The notes under the pieces are model-generated. The model had not been told where the DNA came from and ran no database searches. It saw nothing but the letters and a program-made list of their open reading frames with translations. Shown here piece by piece: positions 24,640 through 33,307 of a DNA stretch of 62,823 bases (position 1 is its first letter; each line of letters begins with the position of its first letter). Location of the stretch: the NCBI GenBank assembly GCA_009777095.1, contig WRMN01000011.1:1-62823 (forward strand), written 5' to 3'. Source of the DNA: Bacteroidales bacterium. Lineage in GTDB: Bacteria > Bacteroidota > Bacteroidia > Bacteroidales > UBA932. The translations under genes were made by a program, and so were the position numbers.

Positions 24640-26304
24640 GTGGCTAATAAAAAGATAATTATATATCAGGTCTTCCCGCGGTGGTTTGGAAACAAAGTTG
24701 AACAGCAGGTCTTTGCCGGAACAGCCGCCCAAAATGGGGTAGGGAAGTTCAATGATTTTACGGATAGGGCTTTACAGGAAATAGCAAATTTGGGTATCAC
24801 GCATGTGTGGTACACAGGCATAGTACGCCACGCCACGCCTGAGCCTTATCCCGAAATAGTGAAGGGCAGAGCCGGTTCGCCTTATGCCGTGATTGATTAT
24901 TATGATGTTGCCCACGATTTGGCCGAAGATCCTAACCGTAGGATCGAAGAATTTGAAGGCTTGGTAGAACGCACTCACCGCGCAGATTTAAAGGTAATTA
25001 TAGATTTTGTGCCCAACCATGTAGCGCGTAATTATCAATCGCTGCGAAAGCCTGCGGGAGTATGTGATTTGGGCGAAGACGACGATCCTGCACAAAGCTT
25101 TTCTCCGACTAACGATTTCTATTATTTGCAGGGCGGCTTGGTCTTGCCGCAAAATATCCAACCCTACGGCTTACCCTTCGACCCTGCTGAAATTTGCTAT
25201 GTTGAGCGTCCGGCCAAAGCCACAGGCAACGACTGCTTTAGCACCCACCCCTCAGTGGACGACTGGTACGAAACCGTAAAGTTGAATTATGCAGGGGAGG
25301 GTCTTTGGCATAAGATGCTGGGTATTTTATTGTTTTGGGCATCGAAAAAAATTGACGGCTTTCGTTGCGATATGGCCGAAATGGCGCCTTTGGAGTTTTG
25401 GAATTGGGTTATTCCTAAAGTAAAGGCGCAATATCCTGAACTGATTTTTATTGCGGAAACCTATAATCCGCAGACCTATAACGATTACATTACTGTCGGG
25501 CAGTTTGATTATTTGTATGATAAGGTAGGTCTATATGATACTTTACGCGAGGTGATTTGTAGCGGGCGCTCTACCTTCGATATTACACGTTGTTGGCAGG
25601 TAGTGGAAAATGTGTGCGCACACATGCTGCGTTTTTTGGAAAATCACGACGAGCAGCGCATAGCCTCGCGTTTTTTTGCAGGCGACCCATGGAAGGCTTT
25701 ACCGGCGATGTTGGTGAGCGCTGCCATGCACCAAGGCCCGCTGATGATTTATGCGGGACAGGAAACAGGCGAACCTGCTGAGGGCGCTGCGGGCTTTAGC
25801 GGCGATGACGGCCGCACCTCCATTTTCGATTATATCAATGTTCCAACCTTACAGCAATATTTAAAGAAAAGAGGAATAATAAGGGATAATAAAAATACAG
25901 AATCCTGTACCCCTGCATATTCCCTCGAAATTACAGAAGCCTATCGGCAATTATTGACCTTTGTACGTTACTCGCCTACCTTGGCTAACGGTGAATTTTA
26001 CGATTTGATGTGGGCGAATGTCGGTCGGTCGGGAATGGAGCGTTGTTATGCCTTTCTGCGGCATACCTCCGAAGAACAGCTGTTATTTGTTGCTCGTTTT
26101 GGCATGGAGCAGGCAGATAATTTCACTATTAACCTGCATATTCCACAGCATGCGCTCGCCACTATGGGTTTAACCAATAATTGCCGCTACAAACTAACAC
26201 CTTTGTTTCATGCAGATAAAGACGTAATTATGGACATTGATGGAGAATTAATAATAAATTTTACCAAATTTACTTACGAAATATATTGTTTTTCCAAAAA
26301 ATAG
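24640..26304 (+). CDS. GH13 alpha-amylase family glycosidase
   Basis: The protein has about 554 residues with GTG as likely start (24640, VANKKIIIYQVFPRWF); the in-frame ATG at 24610 lies ahead of the predicted transcript start. The GH13 regions are visible: I DFVPNHVARN, II GFRCDMAEM with nucleophile Asp, III FIAETYNPQ with acid/base Glu, IV FLENHDEQR with the stabilising Asp. The C-terminal beta domain ends YEIYCFSKK. No signal peptide is present, so it acts in the cytoplasm on maltodextrin or glycogen-derived chains. It belongs functionally with the glycogen genes at 48194-59978. Confidence 0.92.
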   Translation: MANKKIIIYQVFPRWFGNKVEQQVFAGTAAQNGVGKFNDFTDRALQEIANLGITHVWYTGIVRHATPEPYPEIVKGRAGSPYAVIDYYDVAHDLAEDPNRRIEEFEGLVERTHRADLKVIIDFVPNHVARNYQSLRKPAGVCDLGEDDDPAQSFSPTNDFYYLQGGLVLPQNIQPYGLPFDPAEICYVERPAKATGNDCFSTHPSVDDWYETVKLNYAGEGLWHKMLGILLFWASKKIDGFRCDMAEMAPLEFWNWVIPKVKAQYPELIFIAETYNPQTYNDYITVGQFDYLYDKVGLYDTLREVICSGRSTFDITRCWQVVENVCAHMLRFLENHDEQRIASRFFAGDPWKALPAMLVSAAMHQGPLMIYAGQETGEPAEGAAGFSGDDGRTSIFDYINVPTLQQYLKKRGIIRDNKNTESCTPAYSLEITEAYRQLLTFVRYSPTLANGEFYDLMWANVGRSGMERCYAFLRHTSEEQLLFVARFGMEQADNFTINLHIPQHALATMGLTNNCRYKLTPLFHADKDVIMDIDGELIINFTKFTYEIYCFSKK

Positions 26305-26314
26305 TGTAAATTTG
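26286..26314 (+). promoter_or_regulatory. Promoter of the aminotransferase gene
   Basis: TTG (26286-26288), 18 nt, TAAATTTG (26307-26314), overlapping the end of the GH13 gene. Confidence 0.55.
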
Positions 26315-26359
26315 TAACCAAAATAAAAGAAACGTAAATTAATTTAAATTTTTCTTATC

Positions 26360-27562
26360 ATGTTAACAATATCTCAAAGAGCGCTTGAAATGCCCTTGTC
26401 GGCTATCCGTAAATTAGTGCCTTTTGCTGAGGCAGCAAAGAAACGCGGAGTAAAAGTTTATCACCTGAACATCGGGCAACCCGACGTGGACGCACCGAAA
26501 GAAGCCATGGACGCAATAAGGAGTATTCAGTTGAAACAGGTTGCCTACCCGCATTCAGCCGGTATAGAAAGCTACCGTATCGGATTGGCTAAATTTTACC
26601 AGTCCTTGGGAATGACCGATATTACCGTTCAGGATATTATTGTTGTTACCGGCGGCTCCGAGGGAGTGATGATGGCTTTTATGGTCTGTACGAATCCGGG
26701 CGATGAGGTGATTGTGATGGAGCCTTTTTATACCAACTACCGTAGCTTTGCCCGTTGGACAGGCACGACCCTTAAGCCTGTGAGCAGTGGTAAGAATATG
26801 GACTTTACACTTCCCCCGATAAGCGAGTTTGAAAAGGCTATCACGCCTAAGACCAAGGCTATTTTGGTGTGTAATCCCAGTAATCCTACCGGTTATGTTT
26901 ACACGCAAGAGGAACTGGAAGCCTTGGGCGCCTTGGCAAAGAAACATAACTTATACCTTTTTGCCGACGAAGTATATCGTGATTTTCTGTATGGCGATAA
27001 GCCTTTCTTCTCGTGTATGGATTTGAAAGGGTTAGAAGAGCATGTGGTGCTAATTGATTCGGTGTCGAAACGCTATAGTATGTGCGGTGTGCGTATAGGT
27101 GCAGTTGTAAGTCGTAATAAGGCTATAATGGGTTCTGTATTGCGCTTTGCCCAGGCCCGCCTTTGTTCTCCAGCCTTAGGCCAGATTGCCGGCGAGGGCG
27201 CCTTGGCTACGCCTCCGGAATATTTCGATGCTATGCGTGAGGAATACAGATGTCGCCGCGACTACATGGTGAATGCTTTGAATAAGATAGAAGGCGTGTA
27301 TTCGCCTATGCCCGAGGGCGCTTTCTACACGGTAGCCCAACTGCCGGTTGACGATTGCGATAAATTTGCCCAATGGATATTGGAAGAGTTCGAATATGAA
27401 AAGCAAACCGTCATGTTGGCGCCTGCTTCAGGCTTTTATGCGACGCCCGGCCGCGGCCTCAATGAGGCGCGTATCGCTTACGTGTTGAATGTTCCCGATT
27501 TGGAAAAAGCCATGAAGTGCTTGGAAGAAGCGCTGAAACAATACCCCGGAAGAACGGTGTAG
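26360..27562 (+). CDS. PLP-dependent aminotransferase (class I/II, aspartate aminotransferase-like)
   Basis: The protein has 400 residues. LNIGQPDVDAPKEAMDA is the N-terminal substrate loop, GGSEGVMMAF the phosphate-cup region, CNPSNPTGYVY the conserved NPTG block, ADEVYRDF holds the ring-binding Asp and Tyr, SVSKRYSMCGVRIG carries the PLP lysine, and an Arg in NEARIAYVLN binds the substrate carboxylate. It is probably an aspartate or broad-specificity amino-acid aminotransferase of subfamily I-gamma; the exact substrate cannot be set from sequence. It stands as a single gene with its own promoter. Confidence 0.93.
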   Translation: MLTISQRALEMPLSAIRKLVPFAEAAKKRGVKVYHLNIGQPDVDAPKEAMDAIRSIQLKQVAYPHSAGIESYRIGLAKFYQSLGMTDITVQDIIVVTGGSEGVMMAFMVCTNPGDEVIVMEPFYTNYRSFARWTGTTLKPVSSGKNMDFTLPPISEFEKAITPKTKAILVCNPSNPTGYVYTQEELEALGALAKKHNLYLFADEVYRDFLYGDKPFFSCMDLKGLEEHVVLIDSVSKRYSMCGVRIGAVVSRNKAIMGSVLRFAQARLCSPALGQIAGEGALATPPEYFDAMREEYRCRRDYMVNALNKIEGVYSPMPEGAFYTVAQLPVDDCDKFAQWILEEFEYEKQTVMLAPASGFYATPGRGLNEARIAYVLNVPDLEKAMKCLEEALKQYPGRTV

Positions 27563-27612
27563 TCATAATTGATTATTTGATTTTACTGAATATCCCTAAA
27601 TCATCAATCTGC

Positions 27613-28542
27613 CTACAGCCAATTCTTCTTCTTGAAAAACCAAACCCCAAGAATCGACAATAATACCGAGCCTGCAATGACTAAGTAAAATTCAGGCGTC
27701 CAAATCTCCGAGGTTTTCTCTAAGTTCATGCCAAAATAACTTGCAATAAGCGTAGGGAACATCAATACTATAGAGAAGGAGGTAAGTCTTTTCATGATGA
27801 CGTTCACATTGTTGGAAATTACTGCGGCAAAGGCGTCCATCATGCCAGTGAGAATATCGCTATGCACATTGGCTGTAACACGCGCCTGCTGCATTTCAAT
27901 TTCCACATCTTCCAGAAGGTCATCATCAAAAGGCTTGTTTGTTTTAGGCAGCGCGCTTTTAAACTTTTGCAATAGCAGTTCGTTGCCCCGCAACGAAGTG
28001 ATAAAGTGTACTAAGGTTCGCTCAATACGCATCATTTCCAGCAGTTCCTCGTTGCGGATAGACTTCTGTAGATTCTTTTCCCCGTCTTTGATTTCAGCGT
28101 TAAGGCGTTTGAGGTACTTCATATACCAAACTGATGATGAGAGCATAAGATGTAAAATCAGGTCATTGGCATTTTTTCTTTGAAACGACTTGCGGCGGGA
28201 AAAATAGACCAAATCTTCTATCATTTCCGCTTCGTGGTGGCAAATGGTAATAAACTTTTCGCCGGACGTAAGAATACCCAACGGCGCCGTTCCAAAGAAA
28301 TCACCTTCTTCTTTGAGCTTAATGGGAACACGGATAATAATCATGCGCCAATCGTCTTCATATTCCACACGCGGACGTTCTTCATTATCCTCAATGTCGT
28401 TGATAAACGACAATGGTACGCCGAATTCATTTTCTAAAATGGCTATATCTCTGCGGTTGGGCGTAGTTACGTTTACCCAAACATCATCGGAATACTCTCT
28501 GGTTTCCTGATACCCGTTTTTACTGACTAAGTACTTTATCAT
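27613..28542 (-). CDS. corA: CorA family divalent metal transporter
   Basis: The protein has 309 residues from ATG 28542 (MIKYLVSKNG). An upstream ATG at 28605 is ruled out because the promoter TTG (28580-28578), 19 nt, TAACTTTG (28558-28551) puts the transcript start within a few bases of 28542. The cytoplasmic domain (1-245) is followed by two membrane helices with the pore motif GMN in YFGMNLEKT and a basic C-terminus (FFKKKNWL). It forms a homopentamer for Mg, Co or Ni uptake. Confidence 0.94.
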   Translation of the reverse strand: MIKYLVSKNGYQETREYSDDVWVNVTTPNRRDIAILENEFGVPLSFINDIEDNEERPRVEYEDDWRMIIIRVPIKLKEEGDFFGTAPLGILTSGEKFITICHHEAEMIEDLVYFSRRKSFQRKNANDLILHLMLSSSVWYMKYLKRLNAEIKDGEKNLQKSIRNEELLEMMRIERTLVHFITSLRGNELLLQKFKSALPKTNKPFDDDLLEDVEIEMQQARVTANVHSDILTGMMDAFAAVISNNVNVIMKRLTSFSIVLMFPTLIASYFGMNLEKTSEIWTPEFYLVIAGSVLLSILGVWFFKKKNWL

Positions 28543-28550
28543 ATATCCTA

Positions 28551-28580
28551 CAAAGTTACGAAAAAAAGTAAAAAAGCCAA
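28551..28580 (-). promoter_or_regulatory. Promoter of corA
   Basis: Minus strand TTG (28580-28578), 19 nt, TAACTTTG (28558-28551). The resulting leader is only a few bases. Confidence 0.7.
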
Positions 28581-28598
28581 TAATTTCTTGAACGGCAC

Positions 28599-28629
28599 TT
28601 GCCAATATTATCTTTATTCTGTAATTTTG
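28599..28629 (+). promoter_or_regulatory. Promoter of the prolyl-tRNA editing protein gene
   Basis: TTG (28599-28601), 20 nt, TAATTTTG (28622-28629), 18 nt before the start codon; divergent from the corA promoter. Confidence 0.65.
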
Positions 28630-28646
28630 AACCTTGAACTACAATT

Positions 28647-29138
28647 ATGAACGGCTCTCCAAAATTATATCAACTACTTGAACAGCTGAATATTTCCTTT
28701 GAATATATAGAACACCCGGCAGCGCCTACTATTGAAATTGCACGGGAATACTGGAAGGGATATGATGCGAAGCATTGCAAAAACCTTTTTTTTCGTAACC
28801 ACAAAGGAAATCGGCATTATTTGGTCATACTGGATTGCGACTGCGATATGGATATTCACAGTATAGAAAAACAGCTGCGCCAAGGTAAACTGAGCTTTGC
28901 TTCCGAGCAGCGCATGATGAAATATTTAGGTCTTTCGCCCGGTTCCGTTACGCCCTTTGGTTTGGTTAACGATGCAGAACATCATGTCGATGTTTTCTTG
29001 GACAAAAACCTGCAACAGGCGCAGCGCCTGAGTTTTCACCCCTGTATCAACACCGCTTCGCTGATTATATCGAAAGATGATTTTATCCGATTTATGGATT
29101 ATACACAGAACCGCTACGAGTGGTTGGAACTGTATTAA
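28647..29138 (+). CDS. Prolyl-tRNA deacylase/YbaK-domain protein (ProX/PrdX-like)
   Basis: This 163-residue free-standing YbaK/INS domain trims mischarged aminoacyl-tRNA, typically Ala-tRNA-Pro. KNLFFRNHKGNRHYLVILDC carries the conserved substrate-site block with Lys and NHKG, and GSVTPFGLVND is the family's GxxxPFGL motif. The full length fits the stand-alone editing factor rather than the domain within ProRS. It is not in an operon. Confidence 0.88.
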   Translation: MNGSPKLYQLLEQLNISFEYIEHPAAPTIEIAREYWKGYDAKHCKNLFFRNHKGNRHYLVILDCDCDMDIHSIEKQLRQGKLSFASEQRMMKYLGLSPGSVTPFGLVNDAEHHVDVFLDKNLQQAQRLSFHPCINTASLIISKDDFIRFMDYTQNRYEWLELY

Positions 29139-29139
29139 G

Positions 29140-29601
29140 TTACTGTTGTTTCAACTCCACCCCCTCAGGCAGAAAGCCGGAAACGTCGCCGCCGTGCTTA
29201 TAAATATCGCGCACCACCGATGAGCAAATGAAGGAATGTTCGGGATAAGCCGGAAAATAAATAGTGTCAATGGCGTTATTCATAAAATGATTGGCCAGGG
29301 CAATCGTGTTTTCATAATCGTAGTCGGCCGTAGAACGTATGCCGCGGATAATGGTGCTGATATTATTTGCACGGCAGAAATCAACCGTAAGTTCATCGTA
29401 GCCCACTACCGAGACCTGAGGAAAGGATTTTACCGCCATACCGGCATAGAGGATACGCTCTTCTTCGGAAAACAGGGTTTTCTTGCTGCTGTTCACCCCC
29501 ACGCCGATAATTATCCGGTCGAATATTTTTAAGGCGCGGCACACCACGTCGTAGTGCCCTGCGGTAAAGGGGTCAAAGGAACCCGGAAAAAATGCGGTCA
29601 T
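29140..29601 (-). CDS. coaD: Pantetheine-phosphate adenylyltransferase
   Basis: The protein has 153 residues and adenylates 4'-phosphopantetheine in CoA synthesis. FPGSFDPFTAGHYDVV holds the (T/H)xGH nucleotide-binding motif; STIIRGIRSTADYDYE and the ISTIIRGIRS C-terminal signature (usually ISSS/TxxR) fit the family, as does HSFICSSVVRDI for the ATP ribose/triphosphate loop. The stop lies 1 bp from the convergent editing-factor gene. It is a soluble hexamer in known members. Confidence 0.97.
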   Translation of the reverse strand: MTAFFPGSFDPFTAGHYDVVCRALKIFDRIIIGVGVNSSKKTLFSEEERILYAGMAVKSFPQVSVVGYDELTVDFCRANNISTIIRGIRSTADYDYENTIALANHFMNNAIDTIYFPAYPEHSFICSSVVRDIYKHGGDVSGFLPEGVELKQQ

Positions 29602-29643
29602 ATATTTTAGTTTTTATTTGTTTGCGACTACGCGATGTGCGAC

Positions 29644-29661
29644 CACTAACCACTAATCATT
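29644..29661. repeat. Dispersed ACTAACCACTAATCA element
   Basis: Copy of the short repeat found also at 8845-8867, 11039-11052, 11836-11848, 12901-12913, 13769-13791 and 14151-14180; here just 3' of ung and before coaD. Confidence 0.6.
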
Positions 29662-29666
29662 AAATA

Positions 29667-30338
29667 TCATTCTATTCTCCAATTAATTGGCCTGAGTCCC
29701 TGCTGCTGCAGCAATTCGTTGGTTTTGGAAAAGTGTTTGTTGCCGAAAAAGGCGCCGCGCGATAGGGGAGAGGGATGGGCTGCTTCTAAAATAAAGTGCT
29801 TGGTGCTGTCAATTAGATCGCGTTTACTGCGGGCGAAATTGCCCCATAAGAGAAATACTATGCCTGTTTTTTGCTCAGAAATGGTGCGGATTACCGCATC
29901 GGTGAAACTTTCCCAGCCTATCTTGCTATGCGACATAGGCTCGCCTGCGCGCACCGTAAGGGCGGCGTTGAGCAGGAACACGCCCTGCTCTGCCCACTGT
30001 TCCAAACAACCATGATTAGGCGGCGCTATGCCAAGGTCGCTTTCTATTTCTTTAAAAATATTAACTAAGGAAGGCGGCTGCGGAACGCCTTTCTGTACCG
30101 AAAAGCAGAGGCCGTGCGCCTGTCCTGGTCCATGGTAAGGGTCTTGCCCCAATATGACCACCTTTACTTGATTAAACGGCGTTTTTTCAAAGGCATTGAA
30201 TATTAATCGGGCAGGAGGGTAGAGGGTCTTGCCTGCCTTTATTTCGTCACGTACAATAGTGGATAGTCCGGCAAAGTAAGCTTTGTCAAACTCCGACTGC
30301 AACACAGCCTTCCACGAGGTTTCAATTTTTACGTCCAT
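29667..30338 (-). CDS. ung: Uracil-DNA glycosylase
   Basis: This 223-residue family 1 UDG has [18 protein letters not shown] (catalytic Asp in the water-activating loop), [16 protein letters not shown] for uracil stacking and [12 protein letters not shown] as the minor-groove Leu-intercalation loop. It removes deaminated cytosine from DNA. A TATCTTTG element (30362-30369, minus strand) lies 24 nt upstream. ACTAACCACTAATCA-type repeat DNA separates it from coaD. Confidence 0.97.
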   Translation of the reverse strand: MDVKIETSWKAVLQSEFDKAYFAGLSTIVRDEIKAGKTLYPPARLIFNAFEKTPFNQVKVVILGQDPYHGPGQAHGLCFSVQKGVPQPPSLVNIFKEIESDLGIAPPNHGCLEQWAEQGVFLLNAALTVRAGEPMSHSKIGWESFTDAVIRTISEQKTGIVFLLWGNFARSKRDLIDSTKHFILEAAHPSPLSRGAFFGNKHFSKTNELLQQQGLRPINWRIE

Positions 30339-30425
30339 TGCTTAATGGGTAATTATTTATGCAAAGATAGGAAATTATTTATGATTTGTTATTCATTACC
30401 TTGTTGTGTAGGGGTGTTGCCGTTT

Positions 30426-31634
30426 CTATTTTGCGTATTTATCCACCACAGCGGCGCAGCAGGCGTCGCCTGTGATGTTTAGGAGGGTACGCAGCATGTC
30501 GAAAAGCCGGTCAACAGCAAATAGGAGAGGTACGCCGTCAAGCGGAACGCCGCCGGCAATAAGCACTGCAAAGAGCGTAAGCGTAGGACCCGGAACGCCG
30601 GCTTGTCCCACGGCACTGAGCGTGGCGGTAATAATTACTGCAATATAGGCGCCCATTGACAAATCAATACCGTAGAATTGTGCAAAGAAAAGCGTAGCTA
30701 ATATATAATATATAATACTGCCGGTCATATTGATGGTTGCGCCCAGCGGAAGTACAAAAGCCGTAGTTTCCTTGCTGACTTTTAATTCTTCCTCTGTTAC
30801 TTTCATGTTGATGGCTAAGGTCGCTAATGATGATGAGGTGGATAAAGCTACCACCTGCGGTTTAACCATAGCTTTAAGGAATCGACTGACAGAAATACTT
30901 GAAAAGAAATGAATCATTACGAGGTAAATCCCAAGCCACACTATCAAGAGTACTAAAATGTTAAGCCACAGCAGATTGGCTAATTTTCCAAAGATGTCAA
31001 AGCCCAAGGTTCCTATGGCCGAGGCCATTAAGGCAAAAACGCCGACAGGAGCAGTCCACATCACTATCTTGATACACCAGATTAAGGCATCGAGGAAGCC
31101 ATCGACGACTTTAGCTATAAGTTCTTTTTTCTCGCCTGCAACAGCGCCTATGCCGAAGCCCAATAACATACAAAAGACAATAATTTGCAAGATATTTCCC
31201 GAAGCTAAAGCCGCGACAGGATTGGCGGGTATAAATCCCTGAATGGTTGCCCAGAAACCGGCGTCAGGAACTGCAACTATTGCTTCCTCTCCGCTACGAA
31301 ACGCTTCTACCAGTTCAGGAGGTACGCCGCTGCCGGGCTGAAACCATACTCCGAAAAATGTGGTTATTATCCCTGTAAGGATAGAAGTGCCGAAGATGAA
31401 CAGCAGGGTAATGAATGCTACCTTTCCGGCCTTTTTTGTAGCTCCGAGCGATAAGGCTCCCGATAAAATGGACACAAAAATTAGAGGAACCACCAACATT
31501 TTAATAAGTTGTATAAAAATTTCGCCTAAAGGGTCGAACATCTTGGCGTCTTCCTTCAGCCAAATACCGGCAACAGTTCCCAGCACCATTGCTGCCAGTA
31601 TTAATACACCTAAATTAGAGAAAAATTTCTTCAT
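30426..31634 (-). CDS. Dicarboxylate/amino-acid:cation symporter (DAACS family)
   Basis: This 402-residue polytopic membrane protein has about eight helices plus two re-entrant loops. The signature serine-rich loop STSSSLATLAINMKV, the LPLGATINMTGSIIYY block (NMTG in place of NMDG) and the C-terminal LFAVDRLFDMLRTLLNITGD are those of the glutamate/aspartate/C4-dicarboxylate transporter fold (PF00375). The Asp-to-Thr change in NMDG may alter cation coupling or substrate choice. Probably Na- or H-driven uptake of glutamate, aspartate or a small neutral amino acid. Confidence 0.93.
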   Translation of the reverse strand: MKKFFSNLGVLILAAMVLGTVAGIWLKEDAKMFDPLGEIFIQLIKMLVVPLIFVSILSGALSLGATKKAGKVAFITLLFIFGTSILTGIITTFFGVWFQPGSGVPPELVEAFRSGEEAIVAVPDAGFWATIQGFIPANPVAALASGNILQIIVFCMLLGFGIGAVAGEKKELIAKVVDGFLDALIWCIKIVMWTAPVGVFALMASAIGTLGFDIFGKLANLLWLNILVLLIVWLGIYLVMIHFFSSISVSRFLKAMVKPQVVALSTSSSLATLAINMKVTEEELKVSKETTAFVLPLGATINMTGSIIYYILATLFFAQFYGIDLSMGAYIAVIITATLSAVGQAGVPGPTLTLFAVLIAGGVPLDGVPLLFAVDRLFDMLRTLLNITGDACCAAVVDKYAK

Positions 31635-31650
31635 GTCCGTATTTGTTTAA

Positions 31651-33219
31651 TCATTCATAACTCATAAGTTCTATTGCCTTAGCTACTGTCTCATCTTCTT
31701 TATTTATGACCTGAAAATATTCGCTCACACCCCAAAGGAGGCGGGCAAATTCGGCCTTTAATCGGCGGCGTATTTGCTTTTGCGATGTTTGTATGCCTTC
31801 TTCGTCTTTGGCTATATCTTTTGTTTCGGCATAGCTGATTAATTCGTTGAAAAGTGCATCGCTTACTTCAAATTTATTGTCGAAACTGTTGAAATCTTTG
31901 TATGTTTTTTTAAAGTTATTACGATATTTATCCATGTATTGCAGGCTGAACTGGTATATCATACCAAGCCGCAACAGTTTGCCGTAGTAGTTCGAATAGT
32001 AGGAGGTGTCAAGCGGTATGAACACATCGGGCATGATGCCGCCGCCGCCGTAAACCTCGCGATTTTCAATGAGGGTATAGTACTTCAGCGAGTCGGGAAA
32101 GCGAATGCTGTCTTTATGGTATCTTTCACCCCCGGATAGCCGTTTATACAAATCGGCGTAATATCCGTCTATATGTTCGGAGTCGTAAGGACGTTGAATG
32201 GCACGGCCTGTAGGCGTATGGTAGCGAGACACGGTAAGGCGCATCTGCGACCCGTCGGGCAGCGTAATGAGCTGTTGAACCAAACCCTTGCCGAATGACC
32301 GTCGGCCGATAATTACACCGCGGTCCCAATCCTGCACCGCGCCGCTTACAATCTCGCTGGCCGAAGCGCTATATTCATCAATCAATACCGCCAATTTGCC
32401 TTCTTTGAAAAAGCCGCTGTTGGTCGATATTTCGGGTGATTGTCTCCAATTGGCGCCTTCGGTATATGTAAGCAGTTTACCTGCGTCAAAAAACTGGTCG
32501 GCTAATTCAACGGCAACGGGAAATACTCCACCGCTATTACTGCGCAGGTCTAAAATCATCGCCGTGGGTTTATTTTTCAATTTTGCTAATCCGCTGCGTA
32601 TTTCATTTAGCGAAGTTACGGCAAATTTATTCAACCTGACAAATACTATTCCCGGCCTTATTTCATAAATAGCATCTACGCTATAAATGGGAATTTTATC
32701 GCGGGTAACAACGAAGGTCAGCAGTTCTTTCACTCCTGCTCGCTGAATATCTAAGGTTACTTTTGTTCCTTTAGGGCCGCGCAGCAATTTGAAAACACGG
32801 TCGTTTTTAATGCCTATGCCGGCAATATTTTCCTCATCAACACTGATAATGCGGTCGCCGGCGCGAATGCCCACTAACTCCGAAGGCCCGCCTGACATAG
32901 CATTGACAACCGTAAGGGTATCGTTGAGAATATTAAATTCCACGCCTATTCCGTCAAAGCTGCCTTGCAGCGGTTCATTGGAAGCATCTACATCTTCGAC
33001 ACTGATGTATGTAGAATGAGGGTCGAGTTGATGCAGGGTGTTAATCACCATTTTTTCTACTAATTTATGTAAATTTACCGTATCAACATATTGATTGCTA
33101 ATAGAGTATAATACGCGTCCAAGTTTAGCATATTCTTCTTGTAATTCTTTGAAATTAGCTTGTGCTGATAGCTGTACTATGCAAAGCAAAGAAAAGATGG
33201 TGAGGAAAAATTTTTTCAT
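31651..33219 (-). CDS. S41 family C-terminal processing peptidase
   Basis: The protein has 522 residues from ATG 33219 (MKKFFLTIFSLLCIVQLSAQ, a signal peptide cleaved after Ala-Gln). An upstream in-frame ATG at 33267 lies in the rpsA terminator and before the TACATTTG element at 33239-33246, so it is rejected. A PDZ domain (about 75-165, FNILNDTLTVVNAMSGGPSE) precedes the protease core with nucleophile Ser in DEYSASASEIVSGA and catalytic Lys in RRSFGKGLVQQ. It is a periplasmic Ser-Lys protease that trims or degrades exported proteins. Confidence 0.93.
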   Translation of the reverse strand: MKKFFLTIFSLLCIVQLSAQANFKELQEEYAKLGRVLYSISNQYVDTVNLHKLVEKMVINTLHQLDPHSTYISVEDVDASNEPLQGSFDGIGVEFNILNDTLTVVNAMSGGPSELVGIRAGDRIISVDEENIAGIGIKNDRVFKLLRGPKGTKVTLDIQRAGVKELLTFVVTRDKIPIYSVDAIYEIRPGIVFVRLNKFAVTSLNEIRSGLAKLKNKPTAMILDLRSNSGGVFPVAVELADQFFDAGKLLTYTEGANWRQSPEISTNSGFFKEGKLAVLIDEYSASASEIVSGAVQDWDRGVIIGRRSFGKGLVQQLITLPDGSQMRLTVSRYHTPTGRAIQRPYDSEHIDGYYADLYKRLSGGERYHKDSIRFPDSLKYYTLIENREVYGGGGIMPDVFIPLDTSYYSNYYGKLLRLGMIYQFSLQYMDKYRNNFKKTYKDFNSFDNKFEVSDALFNELISYAETKDIAKDEEGIQTSQKQIRRRLKAEFARLLWGVSEYFQVINKEDETVAKAIELMSYE

Positions 33220-33250
33220 AGAATAAAAATAAAAACAACAAATGTAATGA

Positions 33251-33283
33251 AAAAATCCGAAATTCACAGAACTTCGGATTTTC
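33251..33283 (-). terminator. Rho-independent terminator of rpsA
   Basis: On the minus strand AAATCCGAAG pairs with TTCGGATTTTT around a short loop, followed by TTTTTT. It lies 25 nt after the rpsA stop. Confidence 0.8.
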
Positions 33284-33307
33284 TTACTATGTAAACTGTA
33301 AACTTAT

